Source of the DNA: Pithys albifrons albifrons
Lineage: Eukaryota > Chordata > Aves > Passeriformes > Thamnophilidae
NCBI RefSeq assembly: GCF_047495875.1
Contig: NC_092467.1
Coordinates: 25,191,066-25,255,065, forward strand
Reading direction: 5' to 3'
DNA length: 64,000 nucleotides
Numbering within the stretch: position 1 is the first letter of the stretch; each line of letters starts with the position of its first letter. The notes under the pieces are model-generated. The model was not told the origin of the DNA. It did not search any database and saw nothing but the letters and a program-made list of their open reading frames with translations. A program made the translations under genes and the position numbers. Below are positions 9,561 through 21,000 of the stretch, one piece after another.

Positions 9561-12500
9561 GTGGGGGTGGACAGGGCAGCTTTTCTCATCTGAGAGCTAA
9601 TTTATCAGTCTGATGAAAACTTAAAATGACAATGCAGTGGACTTTTTTTTTAATATATTGGTCATCTCTAAAGAAGTAGTACTGAGGGGTCAGTATAGTG
9701 GTTTGGTATAGTGCTTTTCTGCTCTGTGATGTTCAGAGATGTTGCCATTCAGATTTAAGCAATGATCTTGCAAAAACGGATTTCATTTATGTGACCACCA
9801 CTTTACTCACATGGGAAACCTGCAGGAGAACCACAGCCTCTTTCCAGGGCACACATACATGGATCTGCCAGGCTGCCCCTGGATTTCTGGCAGCACTGCA
9901 GTCACACGCCACTGCCCAGGTTCTCTACTGTGGGAATGGTGCCCTTGCTGGATGTTCTATGGTCTGTCTGCTCCTCACTATGAGTGAAGGAATGAATTGC
10001 AATTCCATGGATTGCCAGGAGCCAAAGCACTTCTGTCAGGGACCTCATGCTGGATCATGGAACGGTGATGCTGATATGATACATTCTCTGATGCTTCTCA
10101 GTTGGACCTGTGGTACCTCTGATCCTGTGGTGGAAAGCTCAACCCCACTCCGTGGGGGCAAGGGTGTGGTCAGGATGCAGTGGTCAGCCAGTCCTCCTGG
10201 GGCTCCAGCAGAGAGCAGTGCTGGGTAGTGAGTAGGGAAACATCTTCAGGAATAGGGCCTGGCTTTGTTTTGTGCCTCATTCCTAAATTCAACACCTAAT
10301 TACTCTGGACTCTTTCCAGCATTGTTAAGGGACAGGCATCTCCAGAGGGCAGTTAAGGTCTGAGTTGACTGAAGCCCTTCTTGATGGGGAAAGAGGCCCA
10401 ATTAGGTTCCTATTTTAGACTTCTTGGTTAAGAACTTCACATTTGGTGAATTCAGTCTTTGGCATAAACATAAGAAAACATTAAATCCTGCAAATATCCC
10501 CTATCACTGATAGTGCCCAGGAGAGTCATCTCCTCTGGGATAGGCAATCATCCTCTTTCCCCCCATCTCCTGGGAAGAAAGCAGGGGTCTGTAGAGGTGG
10601 ACAGTGCTGAGCTGCCTTCTCTGTCTGTATGTCTGGTCCCTTTTCGATTACAACTTTATTTAAAAGGGGGGACAGGGAATAGTGGGAAGACAAGGAAAAT
10701 ATTTGTGTAAGAAAACTGCACTTTAAAAGACAGCTTAAAACTGGGATTAATAAGTCTGCTTTTATGGAAGCATTTCTACATGTTGTAAAACATTTTTAAA
10801 AACATTGTAAAAACTACAGAGTTTCACGTTAAATATGGCTGATTTTCTTTATAGAGCTGACCTGCTTCCCAGAGGTGATGTATACATGCCATATGACACA
10901 GGGGTTGCTAGGGTAGGCAGTGTTTTTACATTGATTACTGTAGTAAATAATAATGTAAAACCATGTATAAATAGGGAGTTCAATCCAGAGCTACCCCTGG
11001 GGTCTGCAGTTCTTTACGCATGGCCCATTTTTCATCACTTCTGTGATTATTTTACTTATTTTTTTGGAGGAAGAGGGAAGAGGGGAAGGGAATGTGCTGG
11101 GACTTTTTTAAATATATTTTTTATTCAGTTTTCTTTTGTTGTTTTTCTTTTTGTTAGTTTGTTTTGGGGGGCTTGAGGGGTTTTTTTGTTTGTTCTGGTT
11201 TGGGTTTTTTGGTAGGGTTTTTTATCTCAAAAGAACATCTCTATTGGGTCAGCCGTTGAGCAGATGCCAAAAATACTGGTCAACACTACGGTGAATTTGT
11301 TCCCTCAGCAATTCAGCAGTCCAGAGGAAAGCAACAAGAGCTGAGGTGCCAAAGAGGAGTGGGCAGATGGAAGTGCATTTTATAGTTTAGCGATTGGGGG
11401 AGACATGAGAATATTATCAAAATATCCCACAGGAGGGGCAGCCAAGTGAATAACCTCTGCTCCCTACCTGCCATGGGTAAGATGTGGAGTGGCAGGATTA
11501 GACTGCAGAAAGATGGCTTCACATACCTCAGAATAACTTTTAAACCAGATGGATGGAGAAATGCTATGAGCAGCTTAATGGATGTCTGTCTGTCTGCTCA
11601 GGGGTGAGAATTTCCATGAGAAGCTCTGGGCACAGTGATTTTAGCTCCTGTTTGATAGAGACACAATTAATCACCCCTTAAATATATACTTTGATGACAC
11701 TGCTCCTTAGACAGAGCTTGTCCCAGCTGGAGGAGGGTGGAGGGGGAACAAGGATCTTCCTGGCTGGTCTAATAGCTCTGGTGTCCCTGGTGAAATTATT
11801 GTCCACCACTTAACGCAATTTGTTTCATTTTGCAATTATTCTTCAGGGGAATTTTATAAACTCCTGTAATAAGTCACTTGTGCTGGGATCCAGAGAGGAA
11901 GTGACCTGCATTAGAGGCAAAGGCATTAGCCCAGCCTCCCCTCCACGCTGCCTTGGGATCTCAACACAGTGCTTTCCATAGTCCTGCATGTGTGCACATG
12001 GAAGACTGTGTAGGGGGGTGTGTGTATGGATACATGTATAGCCCTCTGTATGATTTCTTTATATATAGATATGTCTGTGTTCTACATGTGGAAGTAGGGA
12101 TCCTCATATTTTAGGGGTTAAGGAGCACAAAACCCAGCTGAGCTCTCTGCTGTTTCTGCTACAAAGAGATGTGCCAGTAGAAATCAGTTGGCTGCTGGTT
12201 TTCATTGGCCAGGACTGCACACACAGACTGATGCTCCCTGTCTTGTAAGTCCTTGGAGGTGTCTGTGCCCTGCTGCTATCACTTCATGCAGGACCAGAGG
12301 TGTTTAAGCACAGGTGCTCAAGTTCCCAAATCCATGGTCGTGGCTGAACTCCTGCTCTCCAGTCTACATCTCCCCACAAGATTCTGTGCTATTAGTTTGC
12401 TTTCCCAGGGTAGGCTTTCAGGTTACAGTGGTGGAGCTGGGTGATACTTAGTGGATATCACAGTCAGCTTCTTTCTTGGACTTTCCCTCATGGATAGAAA

Positions 12501-12786
12501 TGTCAGGCTCAGGCAGCTTCACAAGGATGTAACACAGGCACAGGCCACAAACAACGTGCCCGCGCCATTTCCACATGAGCAAAAGCAACACGCGTGCACA
12601 CTCACAATAAACATGTCACCCTGTTTCCATACAGACAAACACAATGAGTGTCTATATAACCACACACGCAGAGATGCACACACGCTCCTTTTCCAGATTC
12701 CAGCAGGGCTGCAAGTTTTAACTATCTAAATTAAAAACAGATTCTATCCTCCAGTGGGGAGCTGCCAGGAACTCATCTTCCCCGCA
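9561..12786. other. Unique non-coding sequence with low-complexity patches
   Basis: No gene recognised. A 176-codon plus-strand frame at 9698-10228 has a plausible length, but no domain, no splice context I would defend and no family resemblance. A degenerate GT-rich patch is at 12000-12080. A degenerate CA-rich patch with a few CpGs is at about 12530-12690. The T/G-rich tract near 11.1 kb is listed separately. Confidence 0.55.
11085..11225 (+). repeat. T/G-rich low-complexity tract with G runs
   Basis: Long T-rich sequence broken by G runs at 11166-11171 (six G), 11177-11180 (four G), 11202-11204 and 11215-11217. The four runs could in principle form a loose G-quadruplex on the plus strand, but one loop is about 21 bases, so this is a weak candidate. 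Confidence 0.6.
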
Positions 12787-12801
12787 CCCCCCCCCCCCCC
12801 C
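12787..12801 (+). repeat. Poly-C run (15)
   Basis: Fifteen consecutive C bases. Such runs are prone to length error in sequencing and to polymorphism. Confidence 0.9.
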
Positions 12802-13803
12802 AACTTTTCCCTCCCAAATGCACTGGGAAAAAAATACATGCACTTCTCCAAAGGGGCAAATGGTTTCTCAGCATGCAGCAAGGTTGGTGGTGAGGGTAGG
12901 GGGATATAGGGAGGAGGAAAAGGGAATGCACAGAATTACTTTCTAGTGGTTGAAGAATAAACAGCTTAAGTTAATAAAGTTGAGGCTGAGGAGAACTATT
13001 TGGAGAGTGTGGAGGAAGTCAGGGATTAGTGAGAAAATAGGAGCACAACAGCAGGAAATAGTGTGGCAGCACAGTGGATGGACCTAAAGGGAGAGGGGAG
13101 GATGGAGGAATGGACTTGACCAGCATGAGAGCAATGAAAGTGAGAAATTGAAGGGCTATGCAGCTCTAAGTCACAGCACTGCTGAAAACAAGTCACCTTG
13201 TGTTCATCAAAATCTGCCTTGGAAGCCAAAATCTCTTCTGAAAATGATGCAACCTATATTTAGGAGCGAGTTTACGGATGGAAATGCCTCCTTTGTGGTG
13301 AGGCACGTGTAGCAGAAATGAAAAGGAAAAAAAAACAAAGAGGGGAAAAGGGAGCTCTGGGATATGAGGACAATGCCAGCCCTATGGGGGGACACCAGAA
13401 CTCCCAGTCCTGCAGTCCTTGCCTACTCACAAGTCCCATCTGACAGCACTGCTGTCCCAGCATAGGCAGCACCTTTGAGTGACAGCCCTGGGCTCCAGGC
13501 GCATTGCTGATTTGATGACTTTTTGCAACTGTTGGAGAAGCTTAGCAGATAAGCACACAACAGTTTTTATTATTCCAAGAGGCAGAAGACTCGCCTTAGT
13601 AAGCAGTAACAAATACGGACATTCACGACCAGGATTAGAACAAACTGCACTGGTGGGCAAGGGCCAAAGGCAGCACGGAGCTGCAGTGTAACCCAAAACC
13701 TCCACAGCTGTTTTCATTTTCCTCCCTTCAACACAGTCCCTGTGTGGTACTTCAGGGAGAATTATGAAAGTGGCGTGTAATTCAGAGAAGTAATGTCCTT
13801 TTT

Positions 13804-13814
13804 CCCCCCCCCCC
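13804..13814 (+). repeat. Poly-C run (11) in a pyrimidine tract
   Basis: Eleven C bases preceded by T and followed by a CT-rich stretch to about 13850. Confidence 0.85.
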
Positions 13815-14609
13815 TCCCTTCTCTCTTGCTCTCTTTTTCTTGGAGTAATGAAAATTGCTGTGGTAGATCATTTTGGATTCAAGGGAAATATTGGACTCTT
13901 ATTTTCCATGGGTGAGTTAGATAACAATAGATTGAAGTGGGTTCTGTGTTTGAAAGGTCCTGCTGCTCTTGCTGCCACTCTCTATTCCAGCTTCTCACTC
14001 ATCCCTCAGTAGTTTAAATCATAAATTTAATTTAAAAAAATAAAAGAAAGAGGTGAACAGCTTAGAAATGCTGGGCATTGTGCAAATGAGTGCAGGGTCT
14101 TCAGGGTCCTTGGTGGCCTGAAAGAGACTTGTTGCTTTCATTGCAGTACAAAGTCTGGTCTGCACAAATCCCTGCTCTGGAGAAGGGGATTCTACTGCCA
14201 TGAAGACCCACTGGTTTCCACTGGTGTTTTTTGTGGGAATTGCTTAAAATCCATGAGGCCACATCCTCTGCTGTATCTTGGTGATTCACACCAGCCTGGA
14301 GGATGCTCTCTACCTGTAAGAAAAAAATATTATTTTTTTTTCTAGAGGAGAAATCTAGAAAAGCTCTTTGCTTTGCTGGGCTTAGGCCAGAAGATAATTT
14401 AGCCTTCTCATTTTTAAACAGAAGTGATTTCATTGTGGATACTCTGTCCTATTTGCTGGCATAGTTTTCCAAGAGTTATGCATTTTCTCATTATACTCTC
14501 TAAATGTTACGTGTAGAAAAAATCTGAAAAATTTTACTCCATTTGGTCAATTAAAATATTTCATTTAATGCATTGGCAAAGCAGGCCTTTCCTTTCAATC
14601 TTGAATCTT

Positions 14610-14654
14610 AAAAAAAAAAACACCACACCAAAACAAAAAAACAAAGCCAAAGGA
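14610..14654 (+). repeat. A/C-rich low-complexity tract
   Basis: An A run, then CACCACACC-type and AAACAAAA-type words. This low-complexity pattern is frequent in bird genomes. Confidence 0.7.
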
Positions 14655-14827
14655 AAATTGAACATATTTAAGCCAGAAAAAAATAAATCTTAATTGTCAA
14701 AATACTTCAATCCAACTTTATCCAAGATCTTATATAAAAAACAGTAATACAAATTTTGATTTTTTTATCTTTCCATGATCTTATTCTTTAAAAAAACACA
14801 ACAGCCCAAGCTCTAATATAGTAGCAT

Positions 14828-14875
14828 TAAAAACAAAACAAACCAAACCCCACAAGAAACCAAACCCCCAAAAGC
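14828..14875 (+). repeat. A/C-rich low-complexity tract
   Basis: AAACAAAACAAACCAAACCC-like sequence with the same texture as the tract about 200 bases upstream. Confidence 0.7.
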
Positions 14876-15289
14876 TCTCCGTTCCACTCCAGGAAATACT
14901 TCACCTCTAGTGAATATTAGGAAGAAGTGCTGAAAAGTTATATTTCTCGCCTGGAATTGTTGGGATTGTTCAAAAACCTTAGATAGCTGTTGCATCTTGT
15001 TATCAAATTCTGTTGGTCTTTCTTTTAATGAGTTTCACATGATTTTTATTCAACAAGAAAATAACTCAGTGAGCGACTGGAAACACTTAACGTGTGTACC
15101 CTGACACATCTGCACATACCATAATAGACACATGAATTTAATGCTCAGTTGATTCAGTGCGGGGAGCAGAATTTAGTGTCAAGTCAATTAAAATATCCTG
15201 TTCCCACCCCCAGTCCCCCCTTGTTTTTTCCCCCCTGAAGTATTTATCAGGATTGCTGCATGGGAGGTATGTGGTGTGGAAGTTGTGGG

Positions 15290-15600
15290 AGTCCTCGGCA
15301 TGCTCTGCTCATGACGTGGTGTTTGTGCAGCACAGCAGTAAATGTACTCGTACTAGCTCTGCTGCGGTAACGTGTATTAAAGTTACCACAACTGTGCTAA
15401 TGCAACGCAGCTCCGGCAGAGCTCTGCTTGTGCCATGGATAAGAAGGATAGGGATGATAAAAGGATGCCCACATGTGGCGGTCCCTGTGCTGTCCTGGCT
15501 GGGTTCTGGCCGGGTGGTGAAGCAGCAAACTTGACTGTGTGCACATGGCAGACGTGCTCGCTGCAAAGCCTGTCTCGCTGCCTCGTGGTAGTATGGAAGG
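15290..15600. other. CpG-enriched patch, possibly a degraded MITE
   Basis: By eye I count about 13 CpGs in some 300 bases, several times the density of the surrounding DNA, with balanced GC. The part 15325-15450 contains nested symmetric words, such as GGTAAC (15366-15371) against GTTACC ten bases later, and 'tgtactcgtactagctctgc'. The latter recalls the words of Harbinger-type MITEs of crocodiles and turtles. Overlapping open frames on both strands follow from the composition. It could be an ancient transposon, a small orphan CpG island, or neither. Confidence 0.35.
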
Positions 15601-17740
15601 CTACTGTAGCTAAACAAGAAAGCATTATAAAATAAACTGTTATGAGCAGCAGATAAATATAGCGTGAAAAAGATTAATGGTTAGGCAGCTGGAGTGTAGA
15701 AACATACTGCTTTCCATCCTGACATGAGTTGTTTCGTTTTTCCCAGAAGCTTGTCCACAGGTCTGTTGCCTTCTGGCTGGGATTTTAAGCCCACATGCCA
15801 AGGACTTCAAGATGAGAGCTGTGTGTATCTTGCTGTTGATAAGAGTGTGTGGCGCTGTCTTGGGGCTGGAAGGCATTGAGCAATGTGAGGAATATGTGGA
15901 ATACACAAATCCTCTATTTGTCATATTTAATGTCAGAGTTATTACAAAGTCAACATCATTGCTGCAGCAATTTTAAAACCAGTTTTGGTTTCAGTTTGGA
16001 AGATCGGCAGAGCTGGATTCTTAGGCTGCTACAATGTCCTGTTCAATTAATGGATTTTCCTCTACTGATGTGTGTGAATTTTGGATACAGAATTTATTAT
16101 TAATGTCTGCATTCAGTATATGAGAAAAAACATGGGGGAAAGTCTAAGTATATCTAAAGACGAATGTATTTGGATGCATGCATGACTTTTTTAATCAAGA
16201 GGGTAAACAATTGCAATGTTTTCTATTGTTTTAGTATTTATTCCAGTGTAGGCAACCTTTGCAGAACAAAAAGATCTTTGTAAAATTAAGTCCTTCAGCA
16301 TGTGAATACTTATGCATGTCCTTCACTGTTTGACTGGAGGCAGGAGGAGCTTAAACCTTGGAGATAAGCTTATGTGTGAGCCTTTGCAGAAGTGGATGTG
16401 ATCCTGCACTGTGCCAGTGCAGTGATCCCAGCGCACCAAACCGTGTCTGGTTCACGTTTGGGGCCAGTCCTGATGTATAATTCATACATGACATTTTATT
16501 AACTGGCAAATTTCCCCTTGAACCCGCCCCCGCAAATTCTCTAGACTGTAAGGAAGGAATTTGTTGTGCGGTGGCCTCTTCCCCCTCTCCTTGCCCATTC
16601 TTTTATGACTGAGGAAACTCTTTTATTGTATGTGAAATAAAAGTTTGATGTGGTCTGCCATTTTTTAATTTACCATGGTATTAAATACAAAATGTATCCG
16701 CTTACAGAAGGTGGGTCATGGCTTGTGGTTTGGGGTTGACCCAGTGCCTGCTGTGACTGGTTGTAGGGTGACAGGGAGAAGGTAAGAACTTCTCCAAGAT
16801 CTGAGCAGAAATTAGTGGGGTGAAGGCATGACAGCCTTTACTCATGCCCTGTCTCAGAGTTTATCATCGCTATAATTTTTTTTGTGTTGTGTGATGGCTG
16901 CCTTACAGTGCTACAGGATTAATGTCATTCCCCTGGGCTGAGAGTGACAAAGTGACCCTGAGTACCAGCAATAAGTGAAATCACCAGGTCAAATTCTTTT
17001 TTTGCAGCAGAATAAAGTGTAAAAACCCAAATCAGCTGCAGTGGTGGATGTGAAGAAGATTCTGTGGATGACTGCAAGGAGAGAGTATCACCAGCCTCTT
17101 GCAAATAAATAAATCTGTGGTTCCTCTGAGGGAGAAAGGCTACTTGAATGGCTGGGATGCCTCTGTGGGGTTTGTGAAGGCACAGGCTCATTTTGATGCT
17201 GTACTGTTGTGCCTCCTCATCTTGGTTTCACATTTGCTGAATGTTGTGGGCTTGCGGTACAGTGCTAACGAAAATCGGATGAAGAGGTCTGGACAGCCTG
17301 GGTGCTGATGGGTCTGTCTCCATAAAGTGCTATAAATAACATTTGGGGCTTTGAATACAAAGATCTCTGACTCCAGAAGACAAAATAAAAGACATGAAAG
17401 CATCTGAAACACAAAATATTAGGGCTTTTGCTTTTGAACAATCTTCCTTTATGCTGTTCCATTGTCATGAAACCCCTTTCTGACCATGGTTAGACAATGT
17501 CAGAGATGGTGAAACTGCCCTTTCTGGGAAAAGGAAGTTTTAATGATGCAGATTGGGGTTGTTTCTGCTACTGTTGTTGCTGAATTACAATTTTCTTTCT
17601 GGAAGGAGAAAGCAAAACCCAGTCCCAAAGACAAGCACATATGAAAAGGAAAGAGGAAAGAAGAGCAAAGCCAGGAAACAACTTCTGGAGCTGAGTCACA
17701 GTGAGGCCTCCGTGCTGGAGAGGGGCAGCTGCCTGCCTTA
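15601..17740. other. Unique non-coding sequence
   Basis: No gene recognised. A small hairpin at 16400-16427 is listed separately. The 62-codon open frame ending with TAG at 17739-17741 begins at TTG rather than ATG. It has a leucine-rich start but no known domain, and it is in frame with the small ORF that follows. Confidence 0.55.
16400..16427. repeat. Short hairpin (7-bp perfect stem, extended)
   Basis: TGCACTG (16405-16411) and CAGTGCA (16415-16421) form a perfect stem with a 3-base loop. GATC occurs on both outer flanks, so the symmetry continues imperfectly over 28 bases. Confidence 0.8.
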
Positions 17741-17762
17741 GCAGCGCCAGGCGAGTTCCACC

Positions 17763-17840
17763 ATGGGCAAGATATTTAAGGTATTGCTTTTTGTTGCCCT
17801 TTTGGTTGCAGGCTCACAGAAATCCAGCTACATAAATTAA
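17763..17840 (+). other. Candidate 25-codon small ORF with signal-like N-terminus
   Basis: The ATG sits in the context CCACCATGG, which is nearly the ideal vertebrate Kozak sequence. It reads 25 codons to TAA at 17838. The peptide begins MGKIFK (charged n-region), then VLLFVALLVAG (hydrophobic core), then a short polar tail SQKSS. This resembles a secretory signal sequence or a single-pass micropeptide. An in-frame TAG lies seven codons upstream, so the ATG is the true start of this frame. A donor-like AAG|GTATTG after codon 6 would exclude the hydrophobic core if used. No homologue is recognised, and a frame this short can arise by chance. Confidence 0.15.
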
Positions 17841-17876
17841 TAGAAATAGTAATGTAATCTTGACTGGCTAGGTCAT

Positions 17877-17900
17877 ACATATATATATTTTAATATATAA
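17877..17900 (+). repeat. Short (AT)n tract
   Basis: Imperfect alternating A and T over about 24 bases. Confidence 0.75.
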
Positions 17901-17907
17901 GCAAGCT

Positions 17908-18006
17908 AGAGAGGGAGAGAAGAATTAAATTATAGAAGGAACAGAAGACATTAGAGAGAAAGGGAAAGGAGAAATGAGAATCAGAGCTGAAGGAGAAGGA
18001 AATATC
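17908..18006 (+). repeat. Imperfect purine-rich tract
   Basis: About 100 bases dominated by A and G with scattered pyrimidines, directly after the AT tract. Confidence 0.6.
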
Positions 18007-21000
18007 TAGTTCTTTCCGCGGTGGATCTGGTCAGTTCTCAGGATGGGGGGAGCTGAAGCAGTGAGATCTCAGGGGAAGACTTCAGGACAGATAGGAATTC
18101 ATCTTCACATCATTCTGGAGTCACAGGTTTTGCAAAGGGAAGGGTAAACCAAGGAGACTCTTTACATTATTCATAATGTACTCTTGATTATATTTTTTCA
18201 TCCACCTCTGAAAATGCTCATTTATTACAGAATAAGAGACTCTGTAGCTTGCATTGACTTAATCACTCTGTGTAACTAGTCCGTAGTCACGATTTTCACT
18301 AAGTTCTTATGTATGAACAATCTTCAAAATCGATATTCTGGCAAATCCATTTATAATTTAAGTATCAAAAGAAAGATCTCAGATGTCTTGTCTGGTTTAT
18401 ATAATATGTTTATCACTAAAACGTTGCTTCGTTAGTTAAAAATGTGTTTCAGGCAGCACAGGGAGTCTCTACTCTGCAGAGTGAAAGTGCTCCAAAACTT
18501 TTACCAAGACATTGAGATGAATAATGAGTGCTGAGGCCATCTTCTCTTTGCTGAAATACTTTGAAGCAACAATCAGATAAAGAAGATCAAGAGTTGATGG
18601 GAAATAATTAGAAGCTGTTAAGCTGGCTGTTACCTGGGTCCATGGATGTTCTGCTGTTCATGTCATTTCACTTTGGAAGGTCAGACTAACCAAAATAATT
18701 GCAAGCCAATCTTAGGGCCAATTATTGTTGTCACAAAATATCAGGCCTGTAATTTTCTTCATGAAGGGAAAGGAAAAAACACCATTTTGACTTTTTGCTG
18801 GTAACAGCTTTTAATGGCACACAGGCAGTTTTTGAGGCAGTTTATCTCTCCCTCTCCAGTCTTTTCCTGCTCAATTTCACAGACCATGAGGTTTCCAGGA
18901 CTTATCCTCAGCTGGCTGAGGTCCATGGCAGACCCAGCCCAAAATCATAATTGTTCTGGTCATGGCCATAGGTGTGCCCCTTGCTGACCTAAGATAAGAC
19001 GATCCAAATGCTGTCCCAGATGAAGGTTTAAATGTCTATCCTCCATGTTCTCTGTCCATACTGCTGCAGTTTGACCCACCCATGGTTCGGGCTTCCTCGT
19101 GTACGAAGAGGTGCCAGGTGCTGTCAGTGCTCAGCAGTTCATTGACCAGCCGATCCCAGGCTGTGAAATGGGATCAGAGATTGCTCTGCTCAGCAATGGC
19201 TGGTGGAGGCTGGGCTGAGACAGAGGGTTTGAGGTACCCTTGTGCCCCCTCGTTCAGCCTCTGGCCACCTGATCCTGAGAGTCTTCTTTCGGCACAGCCC
19301 CTGTTTGGGGATGGCTTGTCCCCCGGAGGTGATGCGGGTGAGCTCAGGTCATGGAAACAACCACTCTGTTCGTGTAACTATTGTTGTATCCTGTTACCCA
19401 CATCACAGGGAGAGTTTTCCAAGCTGAGCATACGCTGTGCATGTGCAGGAGCTGTTTCTAAAACATAAATAGTGTGGCCATTAACTGAGGCTTTTCCTTT
19501 TTTTGTTGTTGTTGCTTAAAGACAGTTCATATTATGTACTCAGTGTTTTTCACATTAAACCATTATTTATCCAGAGGTAGCCAAAAATGTAGGCAAAAAC
19601 CCACCTCTGATTATTTTTGACCTCTCTAAGGCTAATAATCTGCTAAAATGTCTTTAAACCATCTTAAAGAAAACAGAAACACCACTGCTGACAACTCACA
19701 TACCTACTTTTTAATGCAGTGTTGTTTTAAATGGCTGCATTTATAAACCTCTAAAGACTGAGGTTTGTAATAGAAATGCTGACAGATCCTTAACACTCCA
19801 TCCCATAATAACAAAGTTTTGAGAAAGAATGGGGCTGTGGACACCACTGTCCTTGCTATGGAGCTAGGAATTTCTTCCCCTTTTATTGATTTAACTTGTG
19901 TAGCCAGAAAACTGTTTTTCCTGTGGACTTGGAGTGAGGACTGAATTGAGATGGCAGGACCCAGAGGTTGTTATGGGATGGCTGAGAAGCTCAGCTCTGC
20001 CTCTACCATGGACTGTCCCCACCAGAATTTTTCCTTCTGCATTCCTATTGCAAAAAAACATCACAGGAATAAGTCTCTGATGGGTGAGTGGTTTTGAGGG
20101 CTCTGCACAAAATGAACCACATTCCCAGCTGGTGTACATCAGCTTCCAAGGTCTTCTGCCTGTAGCCTGGCACAGGGAGTTTAGGAAAAGGTATTAAGCA
20201 CACAAAACTGCAGCATCTTTTAGGGACGGGTACTTCTCAGACTTGCTGCCCACATAAGAAACTCCTTATATGCATCTGGGTGGATATCTTCATCCTGCTC
20301 TCTGGCCTGTAAAACTCTCTGAAGAGGAAGAAATGCTAAGTGAGATTTACGTCCTCAGAAGGCAATGTGATAATTTGTGCTGTGAAGTGGAGAGGGGATG
20401 CTACCATATCATCATTAAATTGTGTGGGCCAGATGTGAAGTCTTGATAAAGAGCTTTATAGGGCAGTGTGGCTTGGCTTGTGATTAGCTTTACTGGCAGA
20501 GCAAGGAGAGCTCCAGGCAGAACAAAATACCTCCATGTCCTCAAGTCATTATCTGCCTCTGATCGTGGGCTTATTTGATCTCTGCACCCTGTGATCTCAC
20601 CCTTGCTCACCCAGGTCTCCCATAAAGAGCAGCCTTGTACTGGGGAAAGCCTAGGCTGCTTAGAAACACAAAAGGTGTGGGTTTGTCCATCCCACTGTCA
20701 GGTTCTGTTCCTGGGGGTGTTCCTTGGGAAAGAGGGCTTTGTGAATATTGTTTTTCTTTCATTTTATTTTTAAATCTGGCCATCTGGTTCTGTCTCTTTT
20801 TCCTTGGTGGAACTGGTAGATGTACACTGAATGTTGGTTGTACTGCTGAACTTTCAGTGTCATAAAAAATAAGGGCAGTGGCTCGGGGTGCAGGTAGCTA
20901 CCCACACAGCCCTTGTCCAGGCCCTCTTTGCATCACTGCATCACCCTTCAAATATTTGGTATGTGAGGCAGGACAGCCAGGTACTCACAGCACAACACCG

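Larger units (their letters stand above)
12802..15289. other. Unique non-coding sequence with low-complexity tracts
   Basis: No gene recognised. It contains a purine tract (13317-13355), a run of eleven C (13804-13814) followed by pyrimidines, and two A/C-rich tracts near 14.6 and 14.8 kb. The long open frames here are opposed on both strands and show no known domain. Confidence 0.55.

Noticed and set aside
9698..10228. 176-codon plus-strand open frame
   Set aside because: No domain, no supportable splice context, cysteine- and tryptophan-rich random-looking content.
15157..15635. Four overlapping open frames on both strands
   Set aside because: Explained by the GC- and CpG-rich composition of the patch; no family resemblance in any frame.
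17553..17741. 62-codon frame with a leucine-rich start just upstream of the small ORF
   Set aside because: It begins at TTG, not ATG; the leucine run comes from a low-complexity CTG/TTG stretch.
17780..17811. Apparent mini-intron (GTATTG ... TTGCAG) inside the small ORF
   Set aside because: The span of about 30 bases is far below the minimum size of a vertebrate intron.
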